Positions 1 through 8,290 of a stretch of 64,000 bases of DNA are shown here, in pieces. The notes beneath the pieces are model-generated. The model was not told the DNA's origin and did not search any database. It saw only the letters and a program-made list of their open reading frames with translations. Position 1 is the stretch's first letter. The number at the start of each line of letters is the position of its first letter. Source of the DNA: Prochlorococcus marinus str. SB. Its GTDB lineage: Bacteria; Cyanobacteriota; Cyanobacteriia; PCC-6307; Cyanobiaceae. Both the position numbers and the translations under genes were made by a program. The DNA is taken from assembly GCF_000760115.1 (NCBI RefSeq), contig NZ_JNAS01000001.1, positions 1 to 64,000 on the forward strand. Direction: 5' to 3'.

Positions 1-1250
1 ATTTTTACGTTTTTACTACCACTTCTTATATACATCCGGTCATCACCGGATCCAGCATCAATTAACTGTTCATTAGTGTTGCTGGTTTCAGCACCGCCAC
101 TATTCCCTGCATAAATCAGGTCATTTCCATCTCCTCCATAAATGGTGTCAGTACCTTCATTGCCATAAAGAGTATCATTCCCTCCTTCTCCATAGATTGT
201 GTCATCACCGTCTCCACCTTCAATATTGTCATCACCATCACCACCGTAAATTGCGTCGTTACCATCTAATCCTTTTAGGGTGTCAACATTCTTTGATCCA
301 ATTAATAAATCATCACCGCTTCCTCCATCTGCTGTAATTCCATTTGAATTAAAATATATAATTTTTTCAGAAGTAGTTATTTCTCCAGAAGAAAATCCTT
401 CATTATCTGTATATGAGACTTTGACTCTTATCTTTTTTCCTTGATCAGCAGAAGCTACAGTGTATGTTGAACTAGTTCCTACTTCACTCCAGCTGGTTGT
501 ATTATCTGAGGTTTGCCAGCTATAAGTTAAAGTTCCCGTTCCATCAGGATCAGCTGTATCAGTAGAAACGCTTAAAGTCTGACCAGCTTCTACTGTCCCT
601 GATATTGAAAAAACCGCATTACCATCGTCTATTCCATCAACACTACTTGTCTCAACTAAAGTTCCATCTATAGTTTTTGTTACTGTGTAATTATCAGCAG
701 ATTGAGCATCAAAGTTTATTTGAGTAGATTGATTATCTGTATTTGTAAAATCAAAATTTAAAGAATCAAATCTTAAATTTACATCTGAAGAGTTTAATCC
801 AATAAAAATTAAGTCATCTATAGTTTCAAAAAATCCTGTCCCTGATATATTTATTTGATCAAAAGTAAGGAAATCAGTTAGTAAAGAATCTCCACCATTT
901 GTTGTATCAGTTATTTGGCATGTGGGATTTAAAGAAGCTGAGAAACTACTGTAATAATTATTAGAAGAGCTAGCTTTATTAAAAGTTACTGTGCCGTTAT
1001 ATTTGAGCTCTATTTCTATATCAGAAGTATTCCTTGGCTTGAGTTTAAAAATTAAATTTTTAACTTTAAAAGTTTCAGAAGAATTCGTGAAATTTGATAA
1101 ATCTAGAGAGCCGGAGGTTATTTCTTTCTTAAAAGTCTGATTTAATATATAGCTTTTATAAATATCAGTATTCCTAAAATTCTCAGTCAAAAAAGACGAG
1201 AAGAGGTATCTTGCTATTACATATAAGTTTGAAATACTTCCTGAAGACAT
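1..1250 (-). CDS. RTX-type calcium-binding protein, N-terminal part (cut by left edge)
   Basis: The reading frame opens with ATG at 1250 and stays open to base 1, so at least 416 residues are present and the C-terminus lies outside the window. From about residue 313 onward there are repeated glycine/aspartate nonapeptides of the GGDGDDxIx and GNDxLYGxx type, the classic RTX (hemolysin-type) calcium-binding repeats. Before them, around residues 200-290, is an Ig-like beta domain with a TLTYSWQ motif, as in large surface adhesins. There is no cleavable signal peptide, in line with type I secretion of RTX proteins. The likely role is a secreted or cell-surface protein; substrate and partner are unknown. 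It is divergent from the barrel gene at 1305, with only 54 bases between. Confidence 0.8.
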   Translation of the reverse strand, partial: MSSGSISNLYVIARYLFSSFLTENFRNTDIYKSYILNQTFKKEITSGSLDLSNFTNSSETFKVKNLIFKLKPRNTSDIEIELKYNGTVTFNKASSSNNYYSSFSASLNPTCQITDTTNGGDSLLTDFLTFDQINISGTGFFETIDDLIFIGLNSSDVNLRFDSLNFDFTNTDNQSTQINFDAQSADNYTVTKTIDGTLVETSSVDGIDDGNAVFSISGTVEAGQTLSVSTDTADPDGTGTLTYSWQTSDNTTSWSEVGTSSTYTVASADQGKKIRVKVSYTDNEGFSSGEITTSEKIIYFNSNGITADGGSGDDLLIGSKNVDTLKGLDGNDAIYGGDGDDNIEGGDGDDTIYGEGGNDTLYGNEGTDTIYGGDGNDLIYAGNSGGAETSNTNEQLIDAGSGDDRMYIRSGSKNVK

Positions 1251-1304
1251 TTAAAAAACTTGTCTTATAATTCGCTTAAATTACCCAATAATATCTTTAA
1301 TCTA

Positions 1305-2012
1305 ATGGTAAGGAAAATTAGGTTGCGATATTTAAAAATATTATTAGTTTTATTTACATTTACTACTAGAAACTCAGTAAAATCAGATCCCAAACTATTT
1401 GAAGAAATAGGATCTGGGTTATCAGAAAAGGGGATTTATCTTGATTTCATAAAGGTTTTAAATCCCAAAAAGAAATTAGGAATCAGAATTAATTATTTAC
1501 CTAAGGATTTTTTTACTCATAAAAATATTTTTGTAGAAAATAGAAATATAACAGCCGATTATTTTGGGATAGGTTTATTGTACCAACATAATTTTCTGCA
1601 AAAAGAATCAAAATCTAATTTTTATTTTCAAGGTAATGCTGAACTCTCAAACCTAAATTTAAGTCATGAAATTGATCTAACAAAAGAAACCTATTCATAT
1701 AGGAACTTATCATTAACTTGCTCAGCATGCGGAAATTTAACTATACAAACTGATCCAGAGAAAATTTATTTTATCCCATCTGCATATCTTGGTTATAAAT
1801 ATAAAAATACAAAAAACTTTCATACAAATATATCTCTAGGAATCCAATATATATCTCCTGCACAATTAGAAAACTTTACTGATACCGAATATCCATTGCC
1901 AAGTTATGTACAGACCAAAATTGATGAATGGATGAATAAAACACAAGACTTAGTCGATTCATATAACAAGATTCAACCATCAATAAATGTAGGATTTAGT
2001 TATATTTTTTGA
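1305..2012 (+). CDS. Putative outer-membrane beta-barrel protein, function unknown
   Basis: An upstream in-frame TTG at 1260 exists, but ATG 1305 is preferred because it begins directly with a signal-like sequence: basic MVRKIRLRYLK followed by a hydrophobic ILLVLFTF. The mature part alternates polar and hydrophobic residues in short beta-strand-like stretches, has a CSAC cysteine pair mid-protein, and ends in an aromatic residue (GFSYIF), which is typical of outer-membrane barrels. It is about 235 residues. No family was recognised. It is divergent from the RTX gene and may share its promoter region; a functional link between a surface RTX protein and a barrel is possible but is only inference. 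Confidence 0.6.
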   Translation: MVRKIRLRYLKILLVLFTFTTRNSVKSDPKLFEEIGSGLSEKGIYLDFIKVLNPKKKLGIRINYLPKDFFTHKNIFVENRNITADYFGIGLLYQHNFLQKESKSNFYFQGNAELSNLNLSHEIDLTKETYSYRNLSLTCSACGNLTIQTDPEKIYFIPSAYLGYKYKNTKNFHTNISLGIQYISPAQLENFTDTEYPLPSYVQTKIDEWMNKTQDLVDSYNKIQPSINVGFSYIF

Positions 2013-2119
2013 TTCCTACGAAATAATTAATTTTTTAATATGAGAGTGTTAGATTTTTTAAAAAAAAAATTTCATAAAAAAGTCATACAAGAAAGTTTTT
2101 AGAATTTACCATCTACAAC

Positions 2120-2215
2120 TTAAAAAATAAAATCAAATATTGATCCGTCATCTAAGTTATGGTTATAAATAATTGCCAGTAAATCGTTTTCATTTTCATC
2201 TAAATAAACATTCAT
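2120..2215 (-). CDS. Possible 31-residue acidic peptide
   Basis: ATG at 2215 and TAA at 2120-2122 enclose 31 codons rich in Asp, Glu and Asn (starts MNVYLDENENDLL). It is the only coding-looking stretch in the 2013-2348 gap. No ribosome-binding site or family was recognised. The rest of the gap is featureless AT-rich DNA. Confidence 0.25.
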   Translation of the reverse strand: MNVYLDENENDLLAIIYNHNLDDGSIFDFIF

Positions 2216-2348
2216 AATTTTGAAAAATACAAATGCTTTTGGTAGTAAAAAAATAAGAATTAATTTATGTTTTTAAATAAAAAAATGAAAAAGATAAACT
2301 ATTTAGTTTTTGAATTATAGTTATTTTACAAAAAATTCAATCTTAAAA

Positions 2349-3002
2349 ATGAAAACTATAAATACACCTTGGGGAGCAATTAATCCCTCAGTATATGTTT
2401 TCCCAGTACAATACTTGTTAATTCTCTACGGCGTGATATATTTTTTGCCATTTGATATATTTGAATATCTTTTTAAAGGGGAAGACAGCTTAATTGAATG
2501 GTTGCAATTTTTAGGATATTTTTTCTCTTTTTTGTTTTGTATAGTAATCCTTTTTTCCAAAAAAAGAGATCGTTCTATAAAACAATCTATTTGTTGGATA
2601 TTACTTACTTTATTTTGTTTTTATGCTGCTGGTGAAGAAATTAGTTGGGCTGAGAGAATCACTTCTATTGGATTAGATACTATAAGGGAAATCAATGTCC
2701 AAGGGGAAACAAACTTACATAATCTCAAAGGCTTGAATAACTATCTGCATTTTTCATTCATATCTACTGGAATTTTATTCGGGTGGATGGGATGGAAAAT
2801 CTGGCCTGATATAGAAGCTTTGCCTAGTAAAAAGTTTTCACTTTTCTTTTTAATCGTTGCTGCATTCTATTCTTATTTTGATTTGTCCTGGATAACTCTT
2901 GGCGAAAGGATAAGAAATGATCAGGAAGCTATTGAATTTTTAATGTCAAGCGGCATTTTTTTACATTGCTATTGTTTTGTGAAAGAAAAAATTATTAGGT
3001 GA
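2349..3002 (+). CDS. Multi-pass membrane protein with EEISW motif, function unknown
   Basis: About 217 residues from ATG 2349; an in-frame TTG at 2310 would add 13 residues. I count about five hydrophobic segments: near the start (FPVQYLLILYGVIYF), WLQFLGYFFSFLF, SICWILLTLFCFY, HFSFISTGILFGW and FSLFFLIVAAFYSYF. The third runs straight into AAGEEISWAERI. A GEEISWGQRI-like motif recurs in uncharacterised bacterial membrane proteins that I remember from polysaccharide and glycosyltransferase surroundings, but I cannot assign a function. The two adjacent acidic residues at a membrane boundary look catalytic or ligand-binding (inference). Confidence 0.7.
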   Translation: MKTINTPWGAINPSVYVFPVQYLLILYGVIYFLPFDIFEYLFKGEDSLIEWLQFLGYFFSFLFCIVILFSKKRDRSIKQSICWILLTLFCFYAAGEEISWAERITSIGLDTIREINVQGETNLHNLKGLNNYLHFSFISTGILFGWMGWKIWPDIEALPSKKFSLFFLIVAAFYSYFDLSWITLGERIRNDQEAIEFLMSSGIFLHCYCFVKEKIIR

Positions 3003-3249
3003 TCATTTTGGCTTTTTCTAAAAGTTGGAGAAGTCATGCTTTAGTATGTAGAGTTAGGGCCTAAAATAAATTCAAAAATTGGTAACAGAAAGGCAACGCT
3101 ATAACTTCTTGGGATTATTCAAATAATAATCTCATACATTATCGTTAATAAAGTAGTTATTTATAACTCAATTCTTAAAACTGTTATTAATATATTTTCA
3201 ATAATTTTTTTTCTTGCTACTAATAAAAAGCCAATACAAAATTAAAGAA

Positions 3250-3522
3250 ATGCTTTACGTTCAGCACTGGTCATTTAAGACAGGATATCATCAAAAAGGT
3301 GCGGAAAAATTTCTTGGAGGAGGAGGAGATTATCCTGGAGTCGAGATGATTGGAAGATATCATGCCCCAGGATCTCTAGAAGGGTGGATAGTCTTAAAGA
3401 CAGATAATCCAAAAGCAATATATCAGCATGCAGCTGAATGGGGTGAATTCCTTAATTGGGAGACCACACCTGTATTTACTGATGAAGAAGCTGGTCCAAT
3501 AGTCGCCAAAGTCTACTCATAG
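3250..3522 (+). CDS. DUF3303-like small protein
   Basis: About 90 residues from ATG 3250; an upstream in-frame TTG at 3214 gives a poorer N-terminus. The start MLYVQHWSFK and the later GRYHAPGSLEGW and GEFLNWETTPVFTDEEA match the layout of DUF3303 proteins, small alpha/beta ferredoxin-like-fold proteins common in cyanobacteria. Function is unknown. It is probably co-transcribed with the 88-residue gene 51 bases downstream, which has a similar size and predicted fold class. Confidence 0.7.
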   Translation: MLYVQHWSFKTGYHQKGAEKFLGGGGDYPGVEMIGRYHAPGSLEGWIVLKTDNPKAIYQHAAEWGEFLNWETTPVFTDEEAGPIVAKVYS

Positions 3523-3573
3523 TTAGAGATTAAAATTCAATTTACAATAAGGAGGCAATTAGTTACCTTTTTT

Positions 3574-3840
3574 ATGAACACACTCATTATTTCAACTTTT
3601 AGCTGCACATTTGAAGAATTCAAATCTGACGTTTCTGGATTTATAAAAGCAATGGGTCAAGAAGTAGTTTCAGAATATGAATTCGTACAAGCTGGCGAGC
3701 ATAAATCTCATTTAATAATGAACGTCCTAGATATGGAAGCACTTGAAGCTGAAATGACTTCAGATGCAGCTAAAGAGTGGGACAAAAAAAATAATTGTAA
3801 TGATACCGTTTATGCAATTGAGCTTGTTGAAAAAAAGTAA
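3574..3840 (+). CDS. Conserved small protein, function unknown
   Basis: 88 residues from ATG 3574. AAGGAGG lies about 18 bases upstream (3550-3556), which is rather distant. The sequence is soluble, mixed alpha/beta, with an N-terminal strand (MNTLIISTF), a central helix and an acidic C-terminal half. It follows the DUF3303-like gene in the same direction and is likely in one operon. No family name can be given with confidence. Confidence 0.65.
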   Translation: MNTLIISTFSCTFEEFKSDVSGFIKAMGQEVVSEYEFVQAGEHKSHLIMNVLDMEALEAEMTSDAAKEWDKKNNCNDTVYAIELVEKK

Positions 3841-3857
3841 AACTCTTACTAATTCCA

Positions 3858-4007
3858 CTATCCGAAATTCACATTTTCTTGAAATAAACCAAATAAGTTA
3901 TTACCAACTATGGCAGCAATTATTAATACGAAGGCAACTATAGCGAAAAGAGCACTAACGTCTTTTATGTCATAAGGTGCTTTAAATAAGGGTTTCTGGT
4001 CTGCCAT
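3858..4007 (-). CDS. 49-residue single-span membrane protein
   Basis: ATG at 4007, TAG at 3858-3860. A polar N-terminus (MADQKPLFKAPYDIKDV) precedes one strongly hydrophobic helix (ALFAIVAFVLIIAAIVG) and a short polar tail. The size and layout resemble small thylakoid subunits of photosystems or NDH-1, but I do not recognise it as any named subunit. It is convergent with the 88-residue gene ending at 3840. Confidence 0.6.
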   Translation of the reverse strand: MADQKPLFKAPYDIKDVSALFAIVAFVLIIAAIVGNNLFGLFQENVNFG

Positions 4008-4095
4008 GATTATCAAATCTATAAATGCAATTAGATCATATTATTTTAATGCGTGTGAGAAGTATTAAGTTATTTTTAGTCTAAGATTGGACAAT

Positions 4096-4121
4096 AAAAA
4101 AGCCACTGCAAGTGGCTTTTT
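4096..4121 (-). terminator. Rho-independent terminator
   Basis: Perfect inverted repeat AAAAAGCCACT / AGTGGCTTTTT with a 3-base loop (GCA). It lies just past the stop of the DUF4278 gene on the minus strand; the flanking A and T runs make it usable in both directions. Confidence 0.8.
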
Positions 4122-4141
4122 CTATTTATTGGTCCAATAAA

Positions 4142-4243
4142 CTAGCTTGTATAGGCTTTGCCTCTGTAAGTTAGTTCATTATGCTGCTTCTTAGCTGCTT
4201 CTTTGTTCTGGACGTACTTTTGTCCTCTGTAAATTAGAGTCAT
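4142..4243 (-). CDS. DUF4278 small protein (33 aa)
   Basis: ATG at 4243, TAG at 4142-4144. The protein holds two copies of the DUF4278 signature, LIYRGQKY near the start and LTYRGKAY near the end, separated by a short charged helix. This is a very small cyanobacterial family of unknown function. GGAG about 10 bases upstream serves as ribosome-binding site. It is preceded by an unusually GC-rich, structured leader and followed by a strong terminator, so it forms its own transcription unit. Confidence 0.75.
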   Translation of the reverse strand: MTLIYRGQKYVQNKEAAKKQHNELTYRGKAYTS

Positions 4244-4340
4244 TTTTTAAGCTCCGGTTTCGCTTAAGTCCCCGTTCCATGGCTTAAGTCGATTTGCGGC
4301 TTGCTAAACGCAAGTTGAACGTTTTGGTAGCGGTTGCTAC
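4244..4340 (-). promoter_or_regulatory. Structured 5' leader of the DUF4278 gene with overlapping short ORF
   Basis: This stretch is clearly richer in G and C than its surroundings. It holds two copies of GACTTAAGC (minus strand; 4262-4270 and 4282-4290), a hairpin CTTGC-TAAAC-GCAAG (4300-4314) and a hairpin GTAGC-GGTT-GCTAC (4327-4340). A 29-codon ORF begins at ATG 4280 and ends at 4191, overlapping the DUF4278 gene in another frame. The leader may be a regulatory RNA element or a separate small RNA. No known riboswitch class was recognised. Confidence 0.45.
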
Positions 4341-4549
4341 AAATTTATAATAACATTCAAGAAAATTATTTGTCTAGGTCTTTAAAAAATAAACTTAATA
4401 CATTAATGGTAGATAAGGTTTCTGCTATAAATATTTATACATTATCCTTGTGTAATTGCTTACAGGTTACATTTTGTTCGTTTTTGAGAAGTATTTTTTA
4501 TTTAATGAACTTTTAAATGTAAAATTTTTAAGATTATAAAATTTGTTTT

Positions 4550-4744
4550 ATGTTTTCTAGAAGCAAAAAACCTACAGTAAAAAAATCCGCAATAGTTGAA
4601 GAGACTCCATTATTTGCTCAATTATTACCATTCGCAAACAGAATGAATGATAAGGTTCAATTGGTAAATGCTTTGGCTTTTACTTTTATAATGGGATTCT
4701 CAATTTTCGGAATTGCTTTATGGAAACTATCAGGGCTGACCTAG
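4550..4744 (+). CDS. Small membrane protein, possibly a degenerate HLIP
   Basis: 64 residues with a basic N-terminus, then FANRMNDKVQLVNALAF leading into one membrane helix (TFIMGFSIFGIALW). The pattern F-A-x-x-x-N-x-(K/R) before the helix lines up with the chlorophyll-binding helix of high-light-inducible proteins (FAExxNGRxAMxGF), but the ligand Glu is Asn here and the Gly-Arg pair is Asp-Lys. It may therefore be a divergent non-pigment relative or an unrelated protein. Its stop overlaps the end of the convergent gene at 4741. Confidence 0.6.
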   Translation: MFSRSKKPTVKKSAIVEETPLFAQLLPFANRMNDKVQLVNALAFTFIMGFSIFGIALWKLSGLT

Positions 4745-5007
4745 TTATTTAATTTTTGCAAAGCATCAATTTTTGATTCTTTGTTTGCAATTATGGTTAT
4801 TAACCATCTAGAGGCTAGCCCTCTGGATATTGATCTATTTTTTAGAAATCTACATATATAAACATGTAGATTTTTTTCGTTTTTGGAGTTAAATTTTTCT
4901 TCAAAATTTAAAATATCCTCTTCTGATGTTCTTTTTCTCAGCTCATCCACTAATGCATGACTAGAGGAATCATTAAATAATTTCCCAATATTTAAGCTTA
5001 ATGTCAT
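4741..5007 (-). CDS. Conserved small protein, function unknown
   Basis: 88 residues, soluble and largely helical, with a Ser/Arg-rich segment near the C-terminus (RSISRGLASRWLITII). There is no membrane span and no recognised domain. It overlaps the convergent 64-residue gene by four bases. Confidence 0.6.
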   Translation of the reverse strand: MTLSLNIGKLFNDSSSHALVDELRKRTSEEDILNFEEKFNSKNEKNLHVYICRFLKNRSISRGLASRWLITIIANKESKIDALQKLNN

Positions 5008-5095
5008 AAATAATTTATGTACCTATTTAAGAGGTAGCCATAAATTAAATTTTTAAAAACTAATTTATATTTTTTATTTACAAATAATTCAAAAA

Positions 5096-7429
5096 TTAAT
5101 CTTTTGGTTTTGCCAAAGGAAGTAGGCACTTATCTGAATCACAACCTGCTGGTCCTGCTTCAGATAGTTCTCCAACATCATATTTATTAAGAGCATCAAA
5201 GAAATCGTTATTAACTTTCCTCTCTATTACTTTATTTTGCAATGAAATATATTCCTCTTTACTTATTGGCTCAAAAGGTAATCTCGGGAAAGTAGCGTTG
5301 GCACTAAATCGAGCAAGTAATGCTGCCGAAATATATCCTTGATTGTTTTCTATCGCATTATGAATAGCTTTCGCTAAATCCTCGATTTCATTTTCTTTAA
5401 ATTCTACGGTTGCTGAGGTATTATGCTCTGTGTAAAATTTCTGCACTTGCATGTAAAAATCAAATTGAGCTAATGCTGAGAAATTATTAATGTCTATTTG
5501 GTCTGCACCCTCTATATTTGCCCAACTAACTTCTGTAGGGATTTCAACCAGCCATTCGGTGCATCTTGGATCAAATGGATTATCGAGCAAGCAGCCATTT
5601 TCATCTTTATCAGATTGAGATGGAACAACTGAGTAACCATAATCCATGCAAGCTAAAGCGATTGGATCATTTTTTCTGAAAGTTATTCTCCTAATGAATC
5701 TTTGAGCCTTTGGCGGGTGCCATCCTGGAGCTGCGCCTGTTAAAAGACTTTTAGTCCCAGCAGGCTGAACTGTTGTGCATCTATTTGGTCTCCTTAGATT
5801 ATGCTTATCACAATATTCCCATACAGTTTCTTTTACTATCTTTCTCCAAGAATCTAAGAATTTAGCTTCCTTTTCTTTGAAGGCATTCCCTTCTTCGCTA
5901 TTTGGCCTTCCTGCTTCCCACCATTTCAACCATGGCGTCCCAAAGGCATGGACACAAAAATCAAATAATCCAGTGAAACTTACTCCTACAATAGGATCAT
6001 ATTCCCTACTTTTTCTGTAACGCTCAACTTCAAATTCATGATTAAGTAAGCATGCTACAGAAAGAGCTGCCGCCTTAAAAGCTTTTTTTTGCTCTTCAAA
6101 ATTTTCAGGATCTATCTGATTTAAATGAACTTCAGCCAAATTGCAGTGGAAATCATTTCCCAAGATCTCACCACAAGGGTTAAGTCCGTATCGGCTCATC
6201 CTGTGGTCTAGCTCTTCTTCAGAGAATGGACCATAACTGCTATTTATCCAATTTCTCGCTTCATCCTTACCTTGCTCTGAGTAGATTTCAATAAATTCCT
6301 TTCTCAATTCGTCATCTTTGAGAATATCTGCATTTGACCTTGCGATTGCTTCTGGAGCAAATTGAATAGCTCCCTCACCTGAGTGGAATTGTTTTGTTAC
6401 GGCATCCAAAACAGTTTGGTAAGTAGGTTTTGTATGATAAACCCTAGTATGATTAGCCATCCTGAGGGCATCTTTTTCAGGATCTATTCTCCAATTACCA
6501 TTCTCATCTTGACTCCATAAATTTTCTTTTGCTGATGCGGCTTCCTTATCATCTGAAGCAAATTGTCTCATTCCAGCACTTCTTCTTATATTCCCAGCAA
6601 CTATGGTTACTGCAGCTTCATCAATTAATAAACAACACTCTACTGTACTTAATTTCCTACCAATTGCCTTTCCAAGAAGTGATGCGACTCTGGAGTAAAG
6701 ATCTTTCAATTTGATAGGATTTGCCATACCACCAAAACCTTTTAATGATTCTCCAGCAGGCCTAATATCTTCCAAATTAATATAAACATCAATTTCTCTT
6801 TCAAGACTCTCGTTACTTGATGCCTCAAGAAGATATTTATAGCTATCTACCCATCCTCTTCTGCTATCCCCAACTTTGATATGAAGATCTTTTCCTTTAA
6901 TTTCTAATGATGACTTTTCTTCTCTTTGATCTTTAGGAGTTATTCCAACTTCACTGACTGATTTAATTTTTATTTTGTTAATTACCGTAGGTAGATTATT
7001 TATAAAATGAGGCTCAATTATTGCACCTGTTCCACATCCCATCATTGCTAAGTCCATCATTAATGCGAAGGCTTCCCAATCAATTAAGTTTGTTGAGGTA
7101 CAGTTGTATGCTCCTGAGAAATTTTGGTTCTTATTAATCCAAGGGGTTCCGCCTATCCATAACCATCTTCCCGAAGGCTGAGCTTTTTGGTTACTTTGCA
7201 TCTCTTTCATTAGGATTAATTCTTCTTCAGAAAGTTTTCCTAATTCTTTTAATCCCGATAAATTCCTTTCGCCCACTTCGCTCCAGTTCTCTCTTTTGCC
7301 AGATGAAGTTTTTCTACTATAAGATCTGAAAAAAACTGGATAAGCAGCTGGCGCAGTCTTTGGAAAATCATCTTTTTTAAGATTATTGGAATTGCTCTCT
7401 GAAGAAGCTTTATTTGGTGCAACAGTCAC
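5096..7429 (-). CDS. nrdJ: Ribonucleoside-triphosphate reductase, adenosylcobalamin-dependent (class II)
   Basis: 777 residues from GTG 7429. An upstream in-frame ATG at 7492 would add an unlikely hydrophobic stretch, whereas GTG gives a typical N-terminus. The enzyme makes deoxyribonucleotides using coenzyme B12. Active-site loop NPCGEI (Cys near residue 418) matches the thiyl-radical site of monomeric class II enzymes. The PAGTKSLLTGAAPGW loop is present, and the C-terminal redox pair is C763-x4-C768 (CDSDKC), which recharges the active site. Size fits the Lactobacillus RTPR type, roughly 740-780 residues. It is the only reductase gene in the window, so replication here depends on B12. No strong ribosome-binding site precedes the GTG. 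Confidence 0.93.
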   Translation of the reverse strand: MTVAPNKASSESNSNNLKKDDFPKTAPAAYPVFFRSYSRKTSSGKRENWSEVGERNLSGLKELGKLSEEELILMKEMQSNQKAQPSGRWLWIGGTPWINKNQNFSGAYNCTSTNLIDWEAFALMMDLAMMGCGTGAIIEPHFINNLPTVINKIKIKSVSEVGITPKDQREEKSSLEIKGKDLHIKVGDSRRGWVDSYKYLLEASSNESLEREIDVYINLEDIRPAGESLKGFGGMANPIKLKDLYSRVASLLGKAIGRKLSTVECCLLIDEAAVTIVAGNIRRSAGMRQFASDDKEAASAKENLWSQDENGNWRIDPEKDALRMANHTRVYHTKPTYQTVLDAVTKQFHSGEGAIQFAPEAIARSNADILKDDELRKEFIEIYSEQGKDEARNWINSSYGPFSEEELDHRMSRYGLNPCGEILGNDFHCNLAEVHLNQIDPENFEEQKKAFKAAALSVACLLNHEFEVERYRKSREYDPIVGVSFTGLFDFCVHAFGTPWLKWWEAGRPNSEEGNAFKEKEAKFLDSWRKIVKETVWEYCDKHNLRRPNRCTTVQPAGTKSLLTGAAPGWHPPKAQRFIRRITFRKNDPIALACMDYGYSVVPSQSDKDENGCLLDNPFDPRCTEWLVEIPTEVSWANIEGADQIDINNFSALAQFDFYMQVQKFYTEHNTSATVEFKENEIEDLAKAIHNAIENNQGYISAALLARFSANATFPRLPFEPISKEEYISLQNKVIERKVNNDFFDALNKYDVGELSEAGPAGCDSDKCLLPLAKPKD

Positions 7430-7563
7430 GATAAAAAAAACGTATGTAAATAACCCGTACTGGAAGAATAACTCTACCTGTGGCGTCTGCAACTATTCTT
7501 ACCACTATTTAACGGTTTGTGTAGAATTATGTTTAATATGAAATCTTTGTTTCAAGAAAGGAT

Positions 7564-8259
7564 ATGGAAAGAGTCCCCGAACCTGAATTAATGGAAGAAA
7601 AAGAGCAGGTCATTTCTTATGACGAAGCTGATTTTTCAGAAGGGGAAGTTAATCTAATTAATCAAATAAATCAATATCTTTTGAAAAAAAATATTTCTTT
7701 AGATGAAAAAGATTTAATAGTTGATTTAGGATGCGGGCCAGGAAATATTTCTCAGAAGTTAGCCATAAAATGGCCTAATACTTCAGTCGTAGGAATAGAT
7801 GGCTCTAAAGAGATGATTTTGAGAGCAGAATATAATAAAAGTATTTCTAATAATCAAAAAAAATTAAAAAATTTACGCTACATTTGTTCTGACATAAAAG
7901 ATATTAAATCAAATAATTTTTTATTTAAAAAAAGAATTAGTTTACTTGTAAGCAACAGTTTGATTCATCACATTACCAATCTTGAAGATTTCTTCAATAC
8001 AATAAGAAGTCTATCTAGTAATATCACTGTAAATTTTCACAAGGACTTAAAAAGGCCATTAGATGAAAAGTCTGCTTTAGAACTCAAAGCACAATGTTCA
8101 ACTAAATATAATGAGATTTTAACTAACGATTATTATGCATCTTTAAGAGCTTCTTATACTTTTAAAGAGTTAAAAAATTTCACCTTAGAGAATGATCTGT
8201 CCTCTTTAGATGTGTTTGAAGAAGGTGATAATTATTTAATAGTCTATGGTAATGTTTAA
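7564..8259 (+). CDS. Class I SAM-dependent methyltransferase
   Basis: 231 residues with the Rossmann methyltransferase core. Motif I is LIVDLGCGPGN near residues 56-66, followed by VVGIDGSKEMI (acidic ribose-binding Asp) and a post-II region LLVSNSLIHHI. The general layout resembles the trans-aconitate/ubiquinone-type small-molecule methyltransferases. The substrate cannot be told from sequence. It is divergent from nrdJ and followed by prfC after 31 bases, so those two are probably co-transcribed. Confidence 0.8.
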   Translation: MERVPEPELMEEKEQVISYDEADFSEGEVNLINQINQYLLKKNISLDEKDLIVDLGCGPGNISQKLAIKWPNTSVVGIDGSKEMILRAEYNKSISNNQKKLKNLRYICSDIKDIKSNNFLFKKRISLLVSNSLIHHITNLEDFFNTIRSLSSNITVNFHKDLKRPLDEKSALELKAQCSTKYNEILTNDYYASLRASYTFKELKNFTLENDLSSLDVFEEGDNYLIVYGNV

Positions 8260-8290
8260 GAACTAAGTGAAAGGCCCTTATATTATATAA

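Noticed and set aside
4244-4340. tRNA or tmRNA piece
   Set aside because: GC-rich and hairpin-bearing, but no cloverleaf, no TPsiC-like arm and no tag-peptide frame.
4334-4516. 60-codon frame after the DUF4278 leader
   Set aside because: TTG start, no ribosome-binding site, Cys- and Phe-rich random-looking content.
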